Assembly: GCA_900541125.1 (NCBI GenBank)
Contig: UQIK01000020.1
Span: forward strand, 1 to 48,168
Direction: 5' to 3'
DNA from: an uncultured Collinsella sp.
GTDB lineage: Bacteria; Actinomycetota; Coriobacteriia; Coriobacteriales; Coriobacteriaceae
DNA length: 48,168 nucleotides
The position numbers were made by a program, and so were the translations under genes. Below, in pieces: positions 34,909 through 41,874 of the stretch. Within the stretch, counting starts at the first letter, position 1. The number at the start of each line of letters is the position of its first letter. The notes under the pieces were generated by a model. It saw nothing but the letters and a program-made list of their open reading frames with translations, was not told the origin of the DNA and made no database searches.

Positions 34909-36285
34909 CTACTCCTCCACGGCCTGCGTGCCGGCGGCACGGGCCAAATCATCGATTGCCAGGGTGTCGGCGCTCAGGGCGCGATGACGGCCATCGAGCG
35001 CGGGCTCGCCCGCCTGCTCCACGGCCAGCGACTCGCCGGTGCGCATACGCCAAGCGGCGCGGCGACCCCAGACTAGAGACTCGAGCAGGCTGTTGGAAGC
35101 TAGGCGATTCTTGCCGTGAACGCCGTTGCAGGCCGTCTCGCCCGCGGCGTAGAGCTCGGGCATCGAGGTGCGGCCGTCCTTGTCGACCCACACGCCGCCC
35201 ATAAAGTAGTGCTGCGTGGGCGTAACGGGGATGGGCTCGTCCAAGATGTCGCGGCCGTCCTCCAGGCAGCGCGCGCGAATGTTGGCAAAATGCCCGGTCA
35301 CCACATCGCGCTCGACGGGGGCAAAGCTCAGCCACTCGTGCTCGGTGCCATCCTGCTTCATCTGCTCGCGAATGGCAGCAGCGACCACATCACGCGGCTG
35401 AAGCTCGTCGGTAAAGCGCTCGCCGGCGGCGTTGAGCAAAATCGCGCCCTCGCCGCGGCAGCTCTCGCTGATCAGGAAGGTACGGCCCGGCTGCGGCGAG
35501 AACAGCCCCGTGGGGTGAATCTGCACGTAGTCCAGGTGCTCCATCTTAATGCCATGCTCCTGAGCGATGTAGCAGGCATCGCCCGTGAGCTGCGGGTAGT
35601 TGGTCGAATGGTCGTATACGCCGCCGATGCCGCCCGTTGCCCACAGCGTGTGGCGGGCATGGATCTTAAACGGCTCGCCGGCATGCGCGCCCTCGGCGGC
35701 ATTTACCAGCTCGTCGGCGGGACGAACCGAGTTGTCCTCGTCCACGGAAACGGCGACGACACCGGCACACACCGTGGCGCCGTCACGCTCGCTCGTCAGG
35801 ATGTCGGTCATGGCCACGTGCTCAAGAATCTGCACGTTGTCCAGCTTGCGGACGGCCTGGAGCAACTTGGTCGTGATCTCCTTGCCCGTAATGTCGGCAT
35901 GGAAGGCGATGCGCGGGCGGCTGTGCGCGCCCTCGCGGGTAAAGTCGAGGTCGCCATCGGCCTTGCGCTCAAAATCCACGCCCATCGCTAGCAGGTCGTT
36001 GATGACCGAGCGGCTCGAGCGAATCATGATGTCGACACTCTCGCGGCGATTCTCGTAATGACCGGCGTGCATGGTGTCCTCAAAGAAGGCATCGTAGTCC
36101 GAGCCCTCAGGCAGCACGCAGATGCCGCCCTGCGCGAGCATCGAATCGCACTCGTCGACAGCGCCCTTGGAGAGCATGATCACGCGCGTGCTCGTCGGCA
36201 GATTGAGGGCCGCGTACAGACCCGCCACGCCGCAGCCGGCAATGACGACGTCGCACTCCATATCGGGGTATTGCTTGGTTTCCAC
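34909..36285 (-). CDS. nadB: L-aspartate oxidase, short form
   Basis: 458 residues. The FAD-binding Rossmann motif GCGVAGLYAAL is at the N terminus; HPTGLF, SESCRGEGA and the signature KNRLASNSLLE place it in the NadB group of the fumarate reductase/succinate dehydrogenase flavoproteins. It converts aspartate to iminoaspartate for NadA. It is about 80 residues shorter than E. coli NadB because the C-terminal three-helix domain is mostly missing; the catalytic part is complete. GTG 36285 (ETKQYPDME follows) is chosen because GGGAGAGGA lies 5 nt upstream; an in-frame ATG at 36312 falls in a small inverted repeat. Confidence 0.95.
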   Translation of the reverse strand: METKQYPDMECDVVIAGCGVAGLYAALNLPTSTRVIMLSKGAVDECDSMLAQGGICVLPEGSDYDAFFEDTMHAGHYENRRESVDIMIRSSRSVINDLLAMGVDFERKADGDLDFTREGAHSRPRIAFHADITGKEITTKLLQAVRKLDNVQILEHVAMTDILTSERDGATVCAGVVAVSVDEDNSVRPADELVNAAEGAHAGEPFKIHARHTLWATGGIGGVYDHSTNYPQLTGDACYIAQEHGIKMEHLDYVQIHPTGLFSPQPGRTFLISESCRGEGAILLNAAGERFTDELQPRDVVAAAIREQMKQDGTEHEWLSFAPVERDVVTGHFANIRARCLEDGRDILDEPIPVTPTQHYFMGGVWVDKDGRTSMPELYAAGETACNGVHGKNRLASNSLLESLVWGRRAAWRMRTGESLAVEQAGEPALDGRHRALSADTLAIDDLARAAGTQAVEE

Positions 36286-36340
36286 AGGAATCCTCTCCCT
36301 TGAATGTGACATAAGGGACCGTCCCTCATGCAACATTGTT

Positions 36341-37366
36341 CTAGCGTGCTGCGTACTCGAGCATACGGTCGAGCGTGAGCTTGGCCTGGTCTGCTGCCTC
36401 GTCCGAGACGCCGATCTGCACCTCGCCCTCGCCCGTCTCCAGGCAGCGCACGAGCTTTTCGAGCGTGATGAGGTCCATGTTGACGCAGGTGGGCTGCACC
36501 GCGGGGAAGTAGAACTTCTTGCCGGTGCCCTGGCAGCGGAGCTCGAGCTCGTAGAGCACGCCGCGGACAGTCACGATAATGAACTCGCTCGCGTCGGACT
36601 CCTCGGCGTACTTGATGATGCCGGCGGTGGAACCGATGTAGTCGGCCTCGGCCAGGACGTCGGCCTTGCACTCAGGATGCGCCAGCACGAGCGCGTCGGG
36701 GTGAGCCTCCGTCGCGTCGACGATCTGCTCGACGGTAATGATGTGGTGGCGCGGGCAGTAGCCATTGTTGAGAATGACGTGCTTTTGCGGCACCTGCTCG
36801 GCTACGAAGCGGCCCAGGTTTTGATCGGGGATGAACAGGATATGCTGCTGCGGCAGCTCGGACACGATCTTGACGGCGTTGGAGCTGGTGACACACACGT
36901 CGCTCCAGCTCTTGATCTCGACCGTGGAGTTGACGTAGCAGACCACGGCAAGGTCGTCACCGTACTCGGCGCGGGCGGCGTCGACCGTCTCGCGCTTGAC
37001 CATGTGCGCCATGGGGCAGTCCGCGCCCGGCTCGGGCAGCAGCACGGTCTTGGTGGGGTTGAGCAGCTTGGCGCTCTCGCCCATAAACTCCACGCCGCAC
37101 AGCACGATGGTCCGCTGTGGCAGGCTCTTGGCGAGCTTGGCCAGGTAGAAGCTATCGCCGACGTAATCAGCCACAGCCTGCACCTCGGGCGCCACGTAAT
37201 AGTGCGCTAGGATCACCGCGTCACGTTGGGTTTTTAGTTGCTGAATGGCCTCGACGAGCTCTGCGGGCACCAGTGCCGCGCGCTCCGTTGCCGTCGTTGC
37301 CGATGCTAGGCCGGCCGCGATATCGCGTGCAAGCTCCGACGCATCCATGTTCGCGCTCTGTGCCAT
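36341..37366 (-). CDS. nadA: Quinolinate synthase
   Basis: 341 residues. The three cluster cysteines are visible in LCGVEF, NGYCPRHH and QPTCVNM, matching the 4Fe-4S NadA family; ILAHYYVAPEVQ is the N-terminal signature. It condenses iminoaspartate and dihydroxyacetone phosphate to quinolinate. ATG 37366 (MAQSANMD) has GAGAGGGG 6 nt upstream; a TTG directly before it is ignored. First gene of nadA-nadB-nadC-niaR, with promoter and palindromic operator just upstream. Confidence 0.97.
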   Translation of the reverse strand: MAQSANMDASELARDIAAGLASATTATERAALVPAELVEAIQQLKTQRDAVILAHYYVAPEVQAVADYVGDSFYLAKLAKSLPQRTIVLCGVEFMGESAKLLNPTKTVLLPEPGADCPMAHMVKRETVDAARAEYGDDLAVVCYVNSTVEIKSWSDVCVTSSNAVKIVSELPQQHILFIPDQNLGRFVAEQVPQKHVILNNGYCPRHHIITVEQIVDATEAHPDALVLAHPECKADVLAEADYIGSTAGIIKYAEESDASEFIIVTVRGVLYELELRCQGTGKKFYFPAVQPTCVNMDLITLEKLVRCLETGEGEVQIGVSDEAADQAKLTLDRMLEYAAR

Positions 37367-37401
37367 CAAGGCCCCTCTCTTTTGGCGAATCTTGGGGCTT
37401 T

Positions 37402-37451
37402 AGTATGACACCTAGGTTTACAGCTGACAAGACAGCTGTAAACCTAGGTGT
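37402..37451 (-). promoter_or_regulatory. Promoter and perfect palindromic operator of the NAD operon
   Basis: ACACCTAGGTTTACAGCTG (37408-37426) is repeated as its exact complement at 37433-37451 around a 6-nt centre. On the minus strand a promoter overlaps it: TTGTCA (complement of 37425-37430), 17 nt, CATACT (complement of 37402-37407). A repressor bound here would cover the -35 box and spacer. NiaR is the obvious candidate because its gene ends this operon. Confidence 0.8.
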
Positions 37452-37658
37452 AAAGTTGAAATAAAGATTCAATCATGTGGCAGGTCCATTTTCGAACTGG
37501 CAAGCTGAGGATAGCTGAGCTCTCGATGGCGCAGGAGGCATCTTTCGCCACCGCAATACCGCTTGGCGCGAGTTGCACGCCGTGGGGCGCAAACGGTCCG
37601 CACCCCCGCAAGCGGCGCGTACCCGATGTGGCAAAATCGAACTACTTAAGGGGGCCGA
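37452..37658. other. Intergenic region before the LytTR regulator
   Basis: No supported gene. The only notable element is AAGGGGG just before 37659, the ribosome binding site of the regulator gene. A plus-strand open frame from 37475 has no site and overlaps the regulator; it was not accepted. Confidence 0.5.
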
Positions 37659-38381
37659 ATGCTCAAGATTATTGCCTGCGACGACGACGTCGCTTTTCTA
37701 GATAGACTGCACCGGATGATCGACCGCTGGTCGAGCGAGACGGGCACGGCGGTCGATGTTGCGCTCGTCACGCGCGGCGAGGACCTGCTGACGCGCCATG
37801 CCGCGTCGCGCGCCGACATCATCCTGCTCGACATGATCATGCCGCTCGTCAACGGCATGGACACCGCACGCGAACTGCGCCAGGCCGACACCGCCGTGCG
37901 CCTGGTGTTTCTCACCTCATCGCCCGAGTTTGCACTGGAGTCCTACGAGGTCCGCGCCTTCGACTACCTGCTCAAGCCCGTGACTTACGAACGCCTGGCG
38001 CAGTTACTCGACGAGCTTTCGAGCATGCGCCCGGCGGCAACCGACGAGCTCGTGATCAAAACGTCCTTTGGCTACCACGCCCTGCGCCTGTCCGACATCG
38101 AATATGCCGAGGCGCGCAACAAGCACGTGGTTTTCCACCTGCGCGACGGACGCGATATCGAGGCACTCGAGTCGTTCCGCAGCGTCGAGGACCGCTTGGA
38201 GCAAAACGCGGTCTTCTTTAAATGCCACCGCAGCTACCAGGTCAACCTGCGCAATATCGATCACTTTGACCGCACGGACATCGTCATGCGCTCGGGCGCG
38301 TGCATCCCGCTGTCGCGCAGCTGCAAGCAGGGATTCCAAGACGCCTACTTTGCGGTGCGCTTTGAGGGTGGGAGACACTGA
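37659..38381 (+). CDS. LytTR-family response regulator
   Basis: 240 residues: receiver domain (1-118) with the acidic pocket CDDD, phospho-acceptor D58 (ILLDMIMP), the T/S switch FLTSSPEFALES and the lysine in LLKPV; then a LytTR DNA-binding domain (about 135-235, FKCHRSYQVNLRNI, PLSRSCKQGF). Such regulators bind direct repeats and control virulence, peptides or transport genes. It is translationally coupled to the histidine kinase (TGATG overlap). Target genes are not evident. Confidence 0.95.
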   Translation: MLKIIACDDDVAFLDRLHRMIDRWSSETGTAVDVALVTRGEDLLTRHAASRADIILLDMIMPLVNGMDTARELRQADTAVRLVFLTSSPEFALESYEVRAFDYLLKPVTYERLAQLLDELSSMRPAATDELVIKTSFGYHALRLSDIEYAEARNKHVVFHLRDGRDIEALESFRSVEDRLEQNAVFFKCHRSYQVNLRNIDHFDRTDIVMRSGACIPLSRSCKQGFQDAYFAVRFEGGRH

Positions 38382-39658
38382 TGGTCTCCTCGGTCGAAAT
38401 GGTCCTTTGGGCAATCCACCACGCCACGACGCTGCTCTTTGGCGTCTTTGCCTCGGCGGCGCTGTGCGGTGTCGAGATCAACCGGCGTCATGCGCTTGAA
38501 CTGGTGCTGGTCGGTGCCGTAACTGGATGCGCATTTGGCCTCGCCAATGCCGTCGGCGGCGAGCTTTTCGCCCGCCAGGTATATCCGCTCGTCGTGCATC
38601 TGCCGCTCGTCATCTATTTGTGCGCGCGCTACCGCCTGAGCCCGCTGCTTGCCGTACTCGGCATTACGAGTGCCTATCTGAGCTGCCAGTTCAGCAATTG
38701 GATGGGCATTGCCGCATTTGCCGCAACCGATTCTCAGATCGCGTACTATCTGGCGCGCATCGCGACCACACTCGCCGTCTTTGCCGTCCTGCTGCATTGG
38801 GCCGGCGACATCGGTCCGCGCTTGGCGATTAAAAGCACCACCGAGCTGGGCATCCTTTTAATCCTGCCGCTCGTCTATTACGTCTTTGACTATGCCACCA
38901 ACGTCTACACCACGCTGTTCCACTCGGGCTCGGTGGTAACGGTTGAGTTTTTGGCATTTGCGCTCTGTGCCTTCTATCTTATGTTTCTTGCCGTTTACCT
39001 GCGCGAATACGAAGAAAAGGAAACCGCCGAGCGAGAGCGCTGGATGCTCGAAACCCGCGACAGCGCCGCCATTAAAGAGCTCGAGGCCTGGCGTCAATCT
39101 GGGCGCGAGCTGTCGATTCTTCGCCACGATATGCGCCACTTCCTACGCGGCCTGGCCGCTTTAATTGAGGAGGGCCACACCGACGAGGCGCTCAAACGCA
39201 TCGACGAACTCTGCGAAGCCGGCGACCGCACCGCCGTACGCCGCTTCTGTGCCAACGAGACCGTAAACATCGCGCTTTCGTCGTTTGGCTCGGATATCAG
39301 CAAGCGCGGCATTTCCGCCGACTTGCGCGCCGCCGTGCCCCAGAGCGTGCATGTGGCCGATGTCGACCTGTTCAGCGTGCTTTCGAATGCCCTGGAAAAC
39401 GCCATTGCCGCGGCGAGCACCGCCCCCGAGGGCAAGCGCTTTGTCGATCTTGATCTGCGGTTTGAGGACGGGCAGCTGCTGCTTTCGGTTTCCAACACAT
39501 TTGGACGGGCGCCGCACATGGTCGACGGCATGCCCGTGGCTCAGCACGCCGGTCACGGCTTTGGCACCAAGAGCATTAAGCTCGCCGTGGAGCGCATGAA
39601 CGGCAACTGCCAGTTCCGCATTAACGGCGATCGGTTTGAGCTGCGCGTTGTGATGTAA
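38381..39658 (+). CDS. GHKL-type sensor histidine kinase (AgrC/ComD-like)
   Basis: 425 residues. About six hydrophobic segments fill residues 5-205, then a dimerisation helix with LRHDMRHFLRG (H249 as phospho-acceptor) and a GHKL ATPase domain with the N box SNALENAIAAAS and GHGFGTKSIK. This layout is that of peptide-sensing kinases partnered with LytTR regulators. No peptide precursor or processing protease is visible beside it, so the ligand is unknown. The start overlaps the regulator stop by one base. Confidence 0.93.
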   Translation: MVSSVEMVLWAIHHATTLLFGVFASAALCGVEINRRHALELVLVGAVTGCAFGLANAVGGELFARQVYPLVVHLPLVIYLCARYRLSPLLAVLGITSAYLSCQFSNWMGIAAFAATDSQIAYYLARIATTLAVFAVLLHWAGDIGPRLAIKSTTELGILLILPLVYYVFDYATNVYTTLFHSGSVVTVEFLAFALCAFYLMFLAVYLREYEEKETAERERWMLETRDSAAIKELEAWRQSGRELSILRHDMRHFLRGLAALIEEGHTDEALKRIDELCEAGDRTAVRRFCANETVNIALSSFGSDISKRGISADLRAAVPQSVHVADVDLFSVLSNALENAIAAASTAPEGKRFVDLDLRFEDGQLLLSVSNTFGRAPHMVDGMPVAQHAGHGFGTKSIKLAVERMNGNCQFRINGDRFELRVVM

Positions 39659-39732
39659 GGGCGCGGACGCGACGGATTTGCGTTCCGCGGGTGCGGCTCG
39701 CCCGCTCGGGGTCTTTTGTCGATGCGGGCTCG

Positions 39733-40308
39733 CTACAGCGGCGCGGCTGCCGGGGTCAGCTGCTTGATGTATGCCCACATGCGCTGCTTGGCGGCTTTGT
39801 CAGTGAGCGCCGCCTCAAAACCGTCGAGCGCGAGCACGCGGCGACCCTGCACATGGGCGACCAGGCCGGGCTTGAGCATGGCGGTGTCGAAGTCATCGAT
39901 CGCCACGAGCATATCGGCATAGGTCTCGCGCATGGCATCAGCCGCGTTGTTGTCGAGCAGTAGCACCGCCTCGGGGTCCAAGGCCTCAAGCGCCTCGCGG
40001 AACAGCTCGCACGGCAGAGTCTCGCCCACCGCGACCGCTCCGTCGCCTGCGCCGGCGACGCTTGCCAGCACGCAAAAATCCTCGGGTGCGTAGCCGATGG
40101 CGCCGAGAGCCTTGCGCAGCGCGGCACCGTCTGGACCGGCAGCCAGCTCGCCACCCGAACGCTCGGCCTCGTCCAAATCGCCTTTGACCAGCACGATCGG
40201 CGAGCACGCGTTGCCCGCGATACGCACGCCACGGACCGCAAGCGATGTGAGCTCTTGCTCGGCCGCCTGGGCGATGGCTTCTTTTTTCTGGCTTTGTGAC
40301 GTGGACAT
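39733..40308 (-). CDS. Degenerate uracil-DNA-glycosylase-like protein
   Basis: 191 residues. No family is certain, but the sequence aligns by eye along its length with family 4 uracil-DNA glycosylases: VLVKGDLDEAERSGGELAAG where these have the GEAPG motif and GRPFVG, ALRKALGAIGYAPEDFCVL for the helix and strand that follow, LDPEAVLLLDNNAADAM, and VLALDGFEAAL where the enzymes have the HPA motif. The catalytic residues, the histidine and the 4Fe-4S cysteines are all absent, so it should not cleave uracil. It may be a structural or binding derivative. ATG 40308 (MSTSQSQK) has TTGGAG 5 nt upstream. It is divergent from thioredoxin. Confidence 0.5.
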   Translation of the reverse strand: MSTSQSQKKEAIAQAAEQELTSLAVRGVRIAGNACSPIVLVKGDLDEAERSGGELAAGPDGAALRKALGAIGYAPEDFCVLASVAGAGDGAVAVGETLPCELFREALEALDPEAVLLLDNNAADAMRETYADMLVAIDDFDTAMLKPGLVAHVQGRRVLALDGFEAALTDKAAKQRMWAYIKQLTPAAAPL

Positions 40309-40444
40309 GCGCTCTCCAATCGTTTGCGTGCCCACCATTATATAAAAGAGCTGCCCGCGAGTGGTTGCTTTGCGGGCGGCTGGGTATAAGCACGGTCGTA
40401 CTGAGTTTTACGCGGCCGAGCCGCGTCGCATTATGGAGGTCACC

Positions 40445-40765
40445 ATGGCTGACATTAATCAGATTACCCCCGAGAACTTCGATTCCATCGTTAACGACAG
40501 TCTGCCCGTGCTGGTCGATTTTTGGGCACCGTGGTGCGGGCCCTGTCGATCCCTCTCGCCCATCGTTGACGAGGTTGCCGATGAGCTGGCGGGCAAGCTT
40601 GCCGTTGCCAAATGCAACGTCGACGACAACCAGGACCTGGCCATGAAGTATGGCGTCATGAGCATCCCCACGCTGGTTGTGTTTAAGAACGGCGAGGAGA
40701 TTGACCGCTCGGTTGGCGCTCTGCCCAAGGCGAGGCTGCAGGCGCTGCTGGAGAAGCATCTGTAA
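40445..40765 (+). CDS. trxA: Thioredoxin
   Basis: 106 residues with the classic WAPWCGPC active site, the cis-proline in SIPTLV and the normal length. It reduces protein disulphides in the cytoplasm. ATG 40445 has GGAGG 5 nt upstream; the frame is open further upstream but without another site. Thioredoxin reductase is not in this window. A terminator lies about 120 nt downstream. Confidence 0.97.
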   Translation: MADINQITPENFDSIVNDSLPVLVDFWAPWCGPCRSLSPIVDEVADELAGKLAVAKCNVDDNQDLAMKYGVMSIPTLVVFKNGEEIDRSVGALPKARLQALLEKHL

Positions 40766-40886
40766 TACGCTCGTTACATGTTGCCGTCTGCCTGCCGTCC
40801 ATGAGCGCTTTTGCACCGCTCGCCGGACTTCTGGATGCACCGAGTGCAACCACGGATAGTATGGTAGTCACAAACAGCCCCCAGTG

Positions 40887-40921
40887 AACGGGTGCGGGTC
40901 GCACAGACTCGTACCCGTTTT
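40887..40921 (+). terminator. Rho-independent terminator downstream of trxA
   Basis: AACGGGTGCGGGTC (40887-40900) pairs with GACTCGTACCCGTT (40906-40919), 14 bp with two G-U pairs, loop GCACA, then TTTCTT. Confidence 0.8.
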
Positions 40922-40996
40922 CTTATGCAGTTGCGCGCAGAGCGGGCGTAGTAAAATCTGAACCACTGAACTGCCCCATACAAAAGGAGATTTCCC

Positions 40997-41245
40997 ATGC
41001 ATGATGTTGGAATGAACATGAGCCAGCTTGCCATGAGCGTCAAGCAGGTCGACGACACCATCGAGCTCGCTCACGAATGGAGCCATCAGTTGCTGCATGC
41101 GACCGAGAATTTTGACATGGAGCGCATCGGCGCCAAGCTCGAGGCCGCCATGGCCGCGCTGCACGAGGCCCACGACGCACTCGAGGGCTACGAAGAGGCC
41201 ATCGAGGCCGACCACAACTCCGTCGGCTCCGTGAAGCTGGTGTAA
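40997..41245 (+). CDS. Small helical protein of unknown function, cotranscribed with nikR
   Basis: 82 residues, not recognised. The sequence is acidic and looks all-helical, with heptad-like spacing (VKQVDDTIELAHEWSHQLLHATENF, then EAAMAALHEAHDALEGYEEAI). Several histidines (H2, H26, H30, H34, H56, H72) could bind metal, but no known metal motif is present. ATG 40997 has AAAGGAGA about 6 nt upstream. Its stop is one base before the nikR start, so the two are translated together, which suggests a link with nickel or hydrogenase metabolism. Confidence 0.75.
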   Translation: MHDVGMNMSQLAMSVKQVDDTIELAHEWSHQLLHATENFDMERIGAKLEAAMAALHEAHDALEGYEEAIEADHNSVGSVKLV

Positions 41246-41246
41246 G

Positions 41247-41759
41247 GTGGCCGAACACGAGCACGGCTGCGGGTACGAGCACGAGCATCCGCACGGGGCG
41301 GACGGTGATGCGGGCTGCCACTGTAGTGGCTCCGGCTCCGAGCTGGTCCGCTTTTCGGTTACCGCACCGGACGACCTGCTGCGCCGTTTTGACGAACAGA
41401 TCGCGCGCCGCGGCGACGTGGCCAACCGCTCCGAGGCCGTGCGCGACCTGATTCGCGCCTCGATTGCCAAGGAGCAGATGCGCACGCCCGATGAGCATGT
41501 TATCGGGTCGCTCACCATGATCTACGACCATCACACCGGCGATCTGACGCGCCGTCTGGACGAAGTGCAGCACGACTACACCGACGAGATCGTATCGACC
41601 ATGCACGTGCATCTGGATCACCACAACTGCTTGGAGATTCTGGCGCTCAAGGGTCGCGGCGAGCGCGTCTACGAACTAGCCGACCGCCTGCTGGGCCTGC
41701 GCGGCGTTAAGCACGGAGAGCTCACGTGCGCCGCCACCAAGCAGAGCCTGGGGCTGTAG
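41247..41759 (+). CDS. nikR: NikR nickel-responsive repressor with His/Cys-rich N terminus
   Basis: 170 residues. A ribbon-helix-helix DNA-binding domain (about 33-72, VRFSVTAPDDLLRRFDEQI, NRSEAVRDLIR) is followed by the ACT-like nickel domain with MHVHLDHHNCLEIL, which contains the histidine and cysteine ligands of NikR. Unusual is a 30-residue N-terminal extension rich in His and Cys (EHEHGCGYEHEHPHG, GCHCSG) before the DNA-binding domain, a possible extra nickel store. The start is GTG 41247, one base after the preceding stop. It lies directly upstream of the hyp genes, the likely targets. Confidence 0.93.
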   Translation: MAEHEHGCGYEHEHPHGADGDAGCHCSGSGSELVRFSVTAPDDLLRRFDEQIARRGDVANRSEAVRDLIRASIAKEQMRTPDEHVIGSLTMIYDHHTGDLTRRLDEVQHDYTDEIVSTMHVHLDHHNCLEILALKGRGERVYELADRLLGLRGVKHGELTCAATKQSLGL

Positions 41760-41782
41760 CGGGATTTCCCGCAGCGCACCCG

Positions 41783-41850
41783 CCAAAAAGGGACAGGTTT
41801 GTTTTGGCAGGTTTAGCGTTTTACCTACCAAAATAAACCTGTCTATTTTG
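41783..41850. repeat. Long hairpin between nikR and hypF
   Basis: Two arms of about 28 nt (41783-41812 and 41823-41850) with core GACAGGTTTGTTTTGG against CCAAAATAAACCTGTC, few mismatches and a 10-nt loop. It shares GGGACAGG with the hairpins at 23541-25448. It ends 24 nt before the hypF start and could influence hypF expression; there is no T tract. Confidence 0.75.
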
Positions 41851-41874
41851 GTCGGTTTTGATGAGGAGTGTCGC

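Noticed and set aside
37475..37705. A small open frame before the LytTR regulator as a possible autoinducing peptide
   Set aside because: It overlaps the regulator start, has no ribosome binding site and ends in an arginine run that is the regulator gene read out of frame.
41783..41850. NikR operator
   Set aside because: The hairpin does not resemble the GTATGA-N16-TCATAC type of NikR site and matches other intergenic repeats better.
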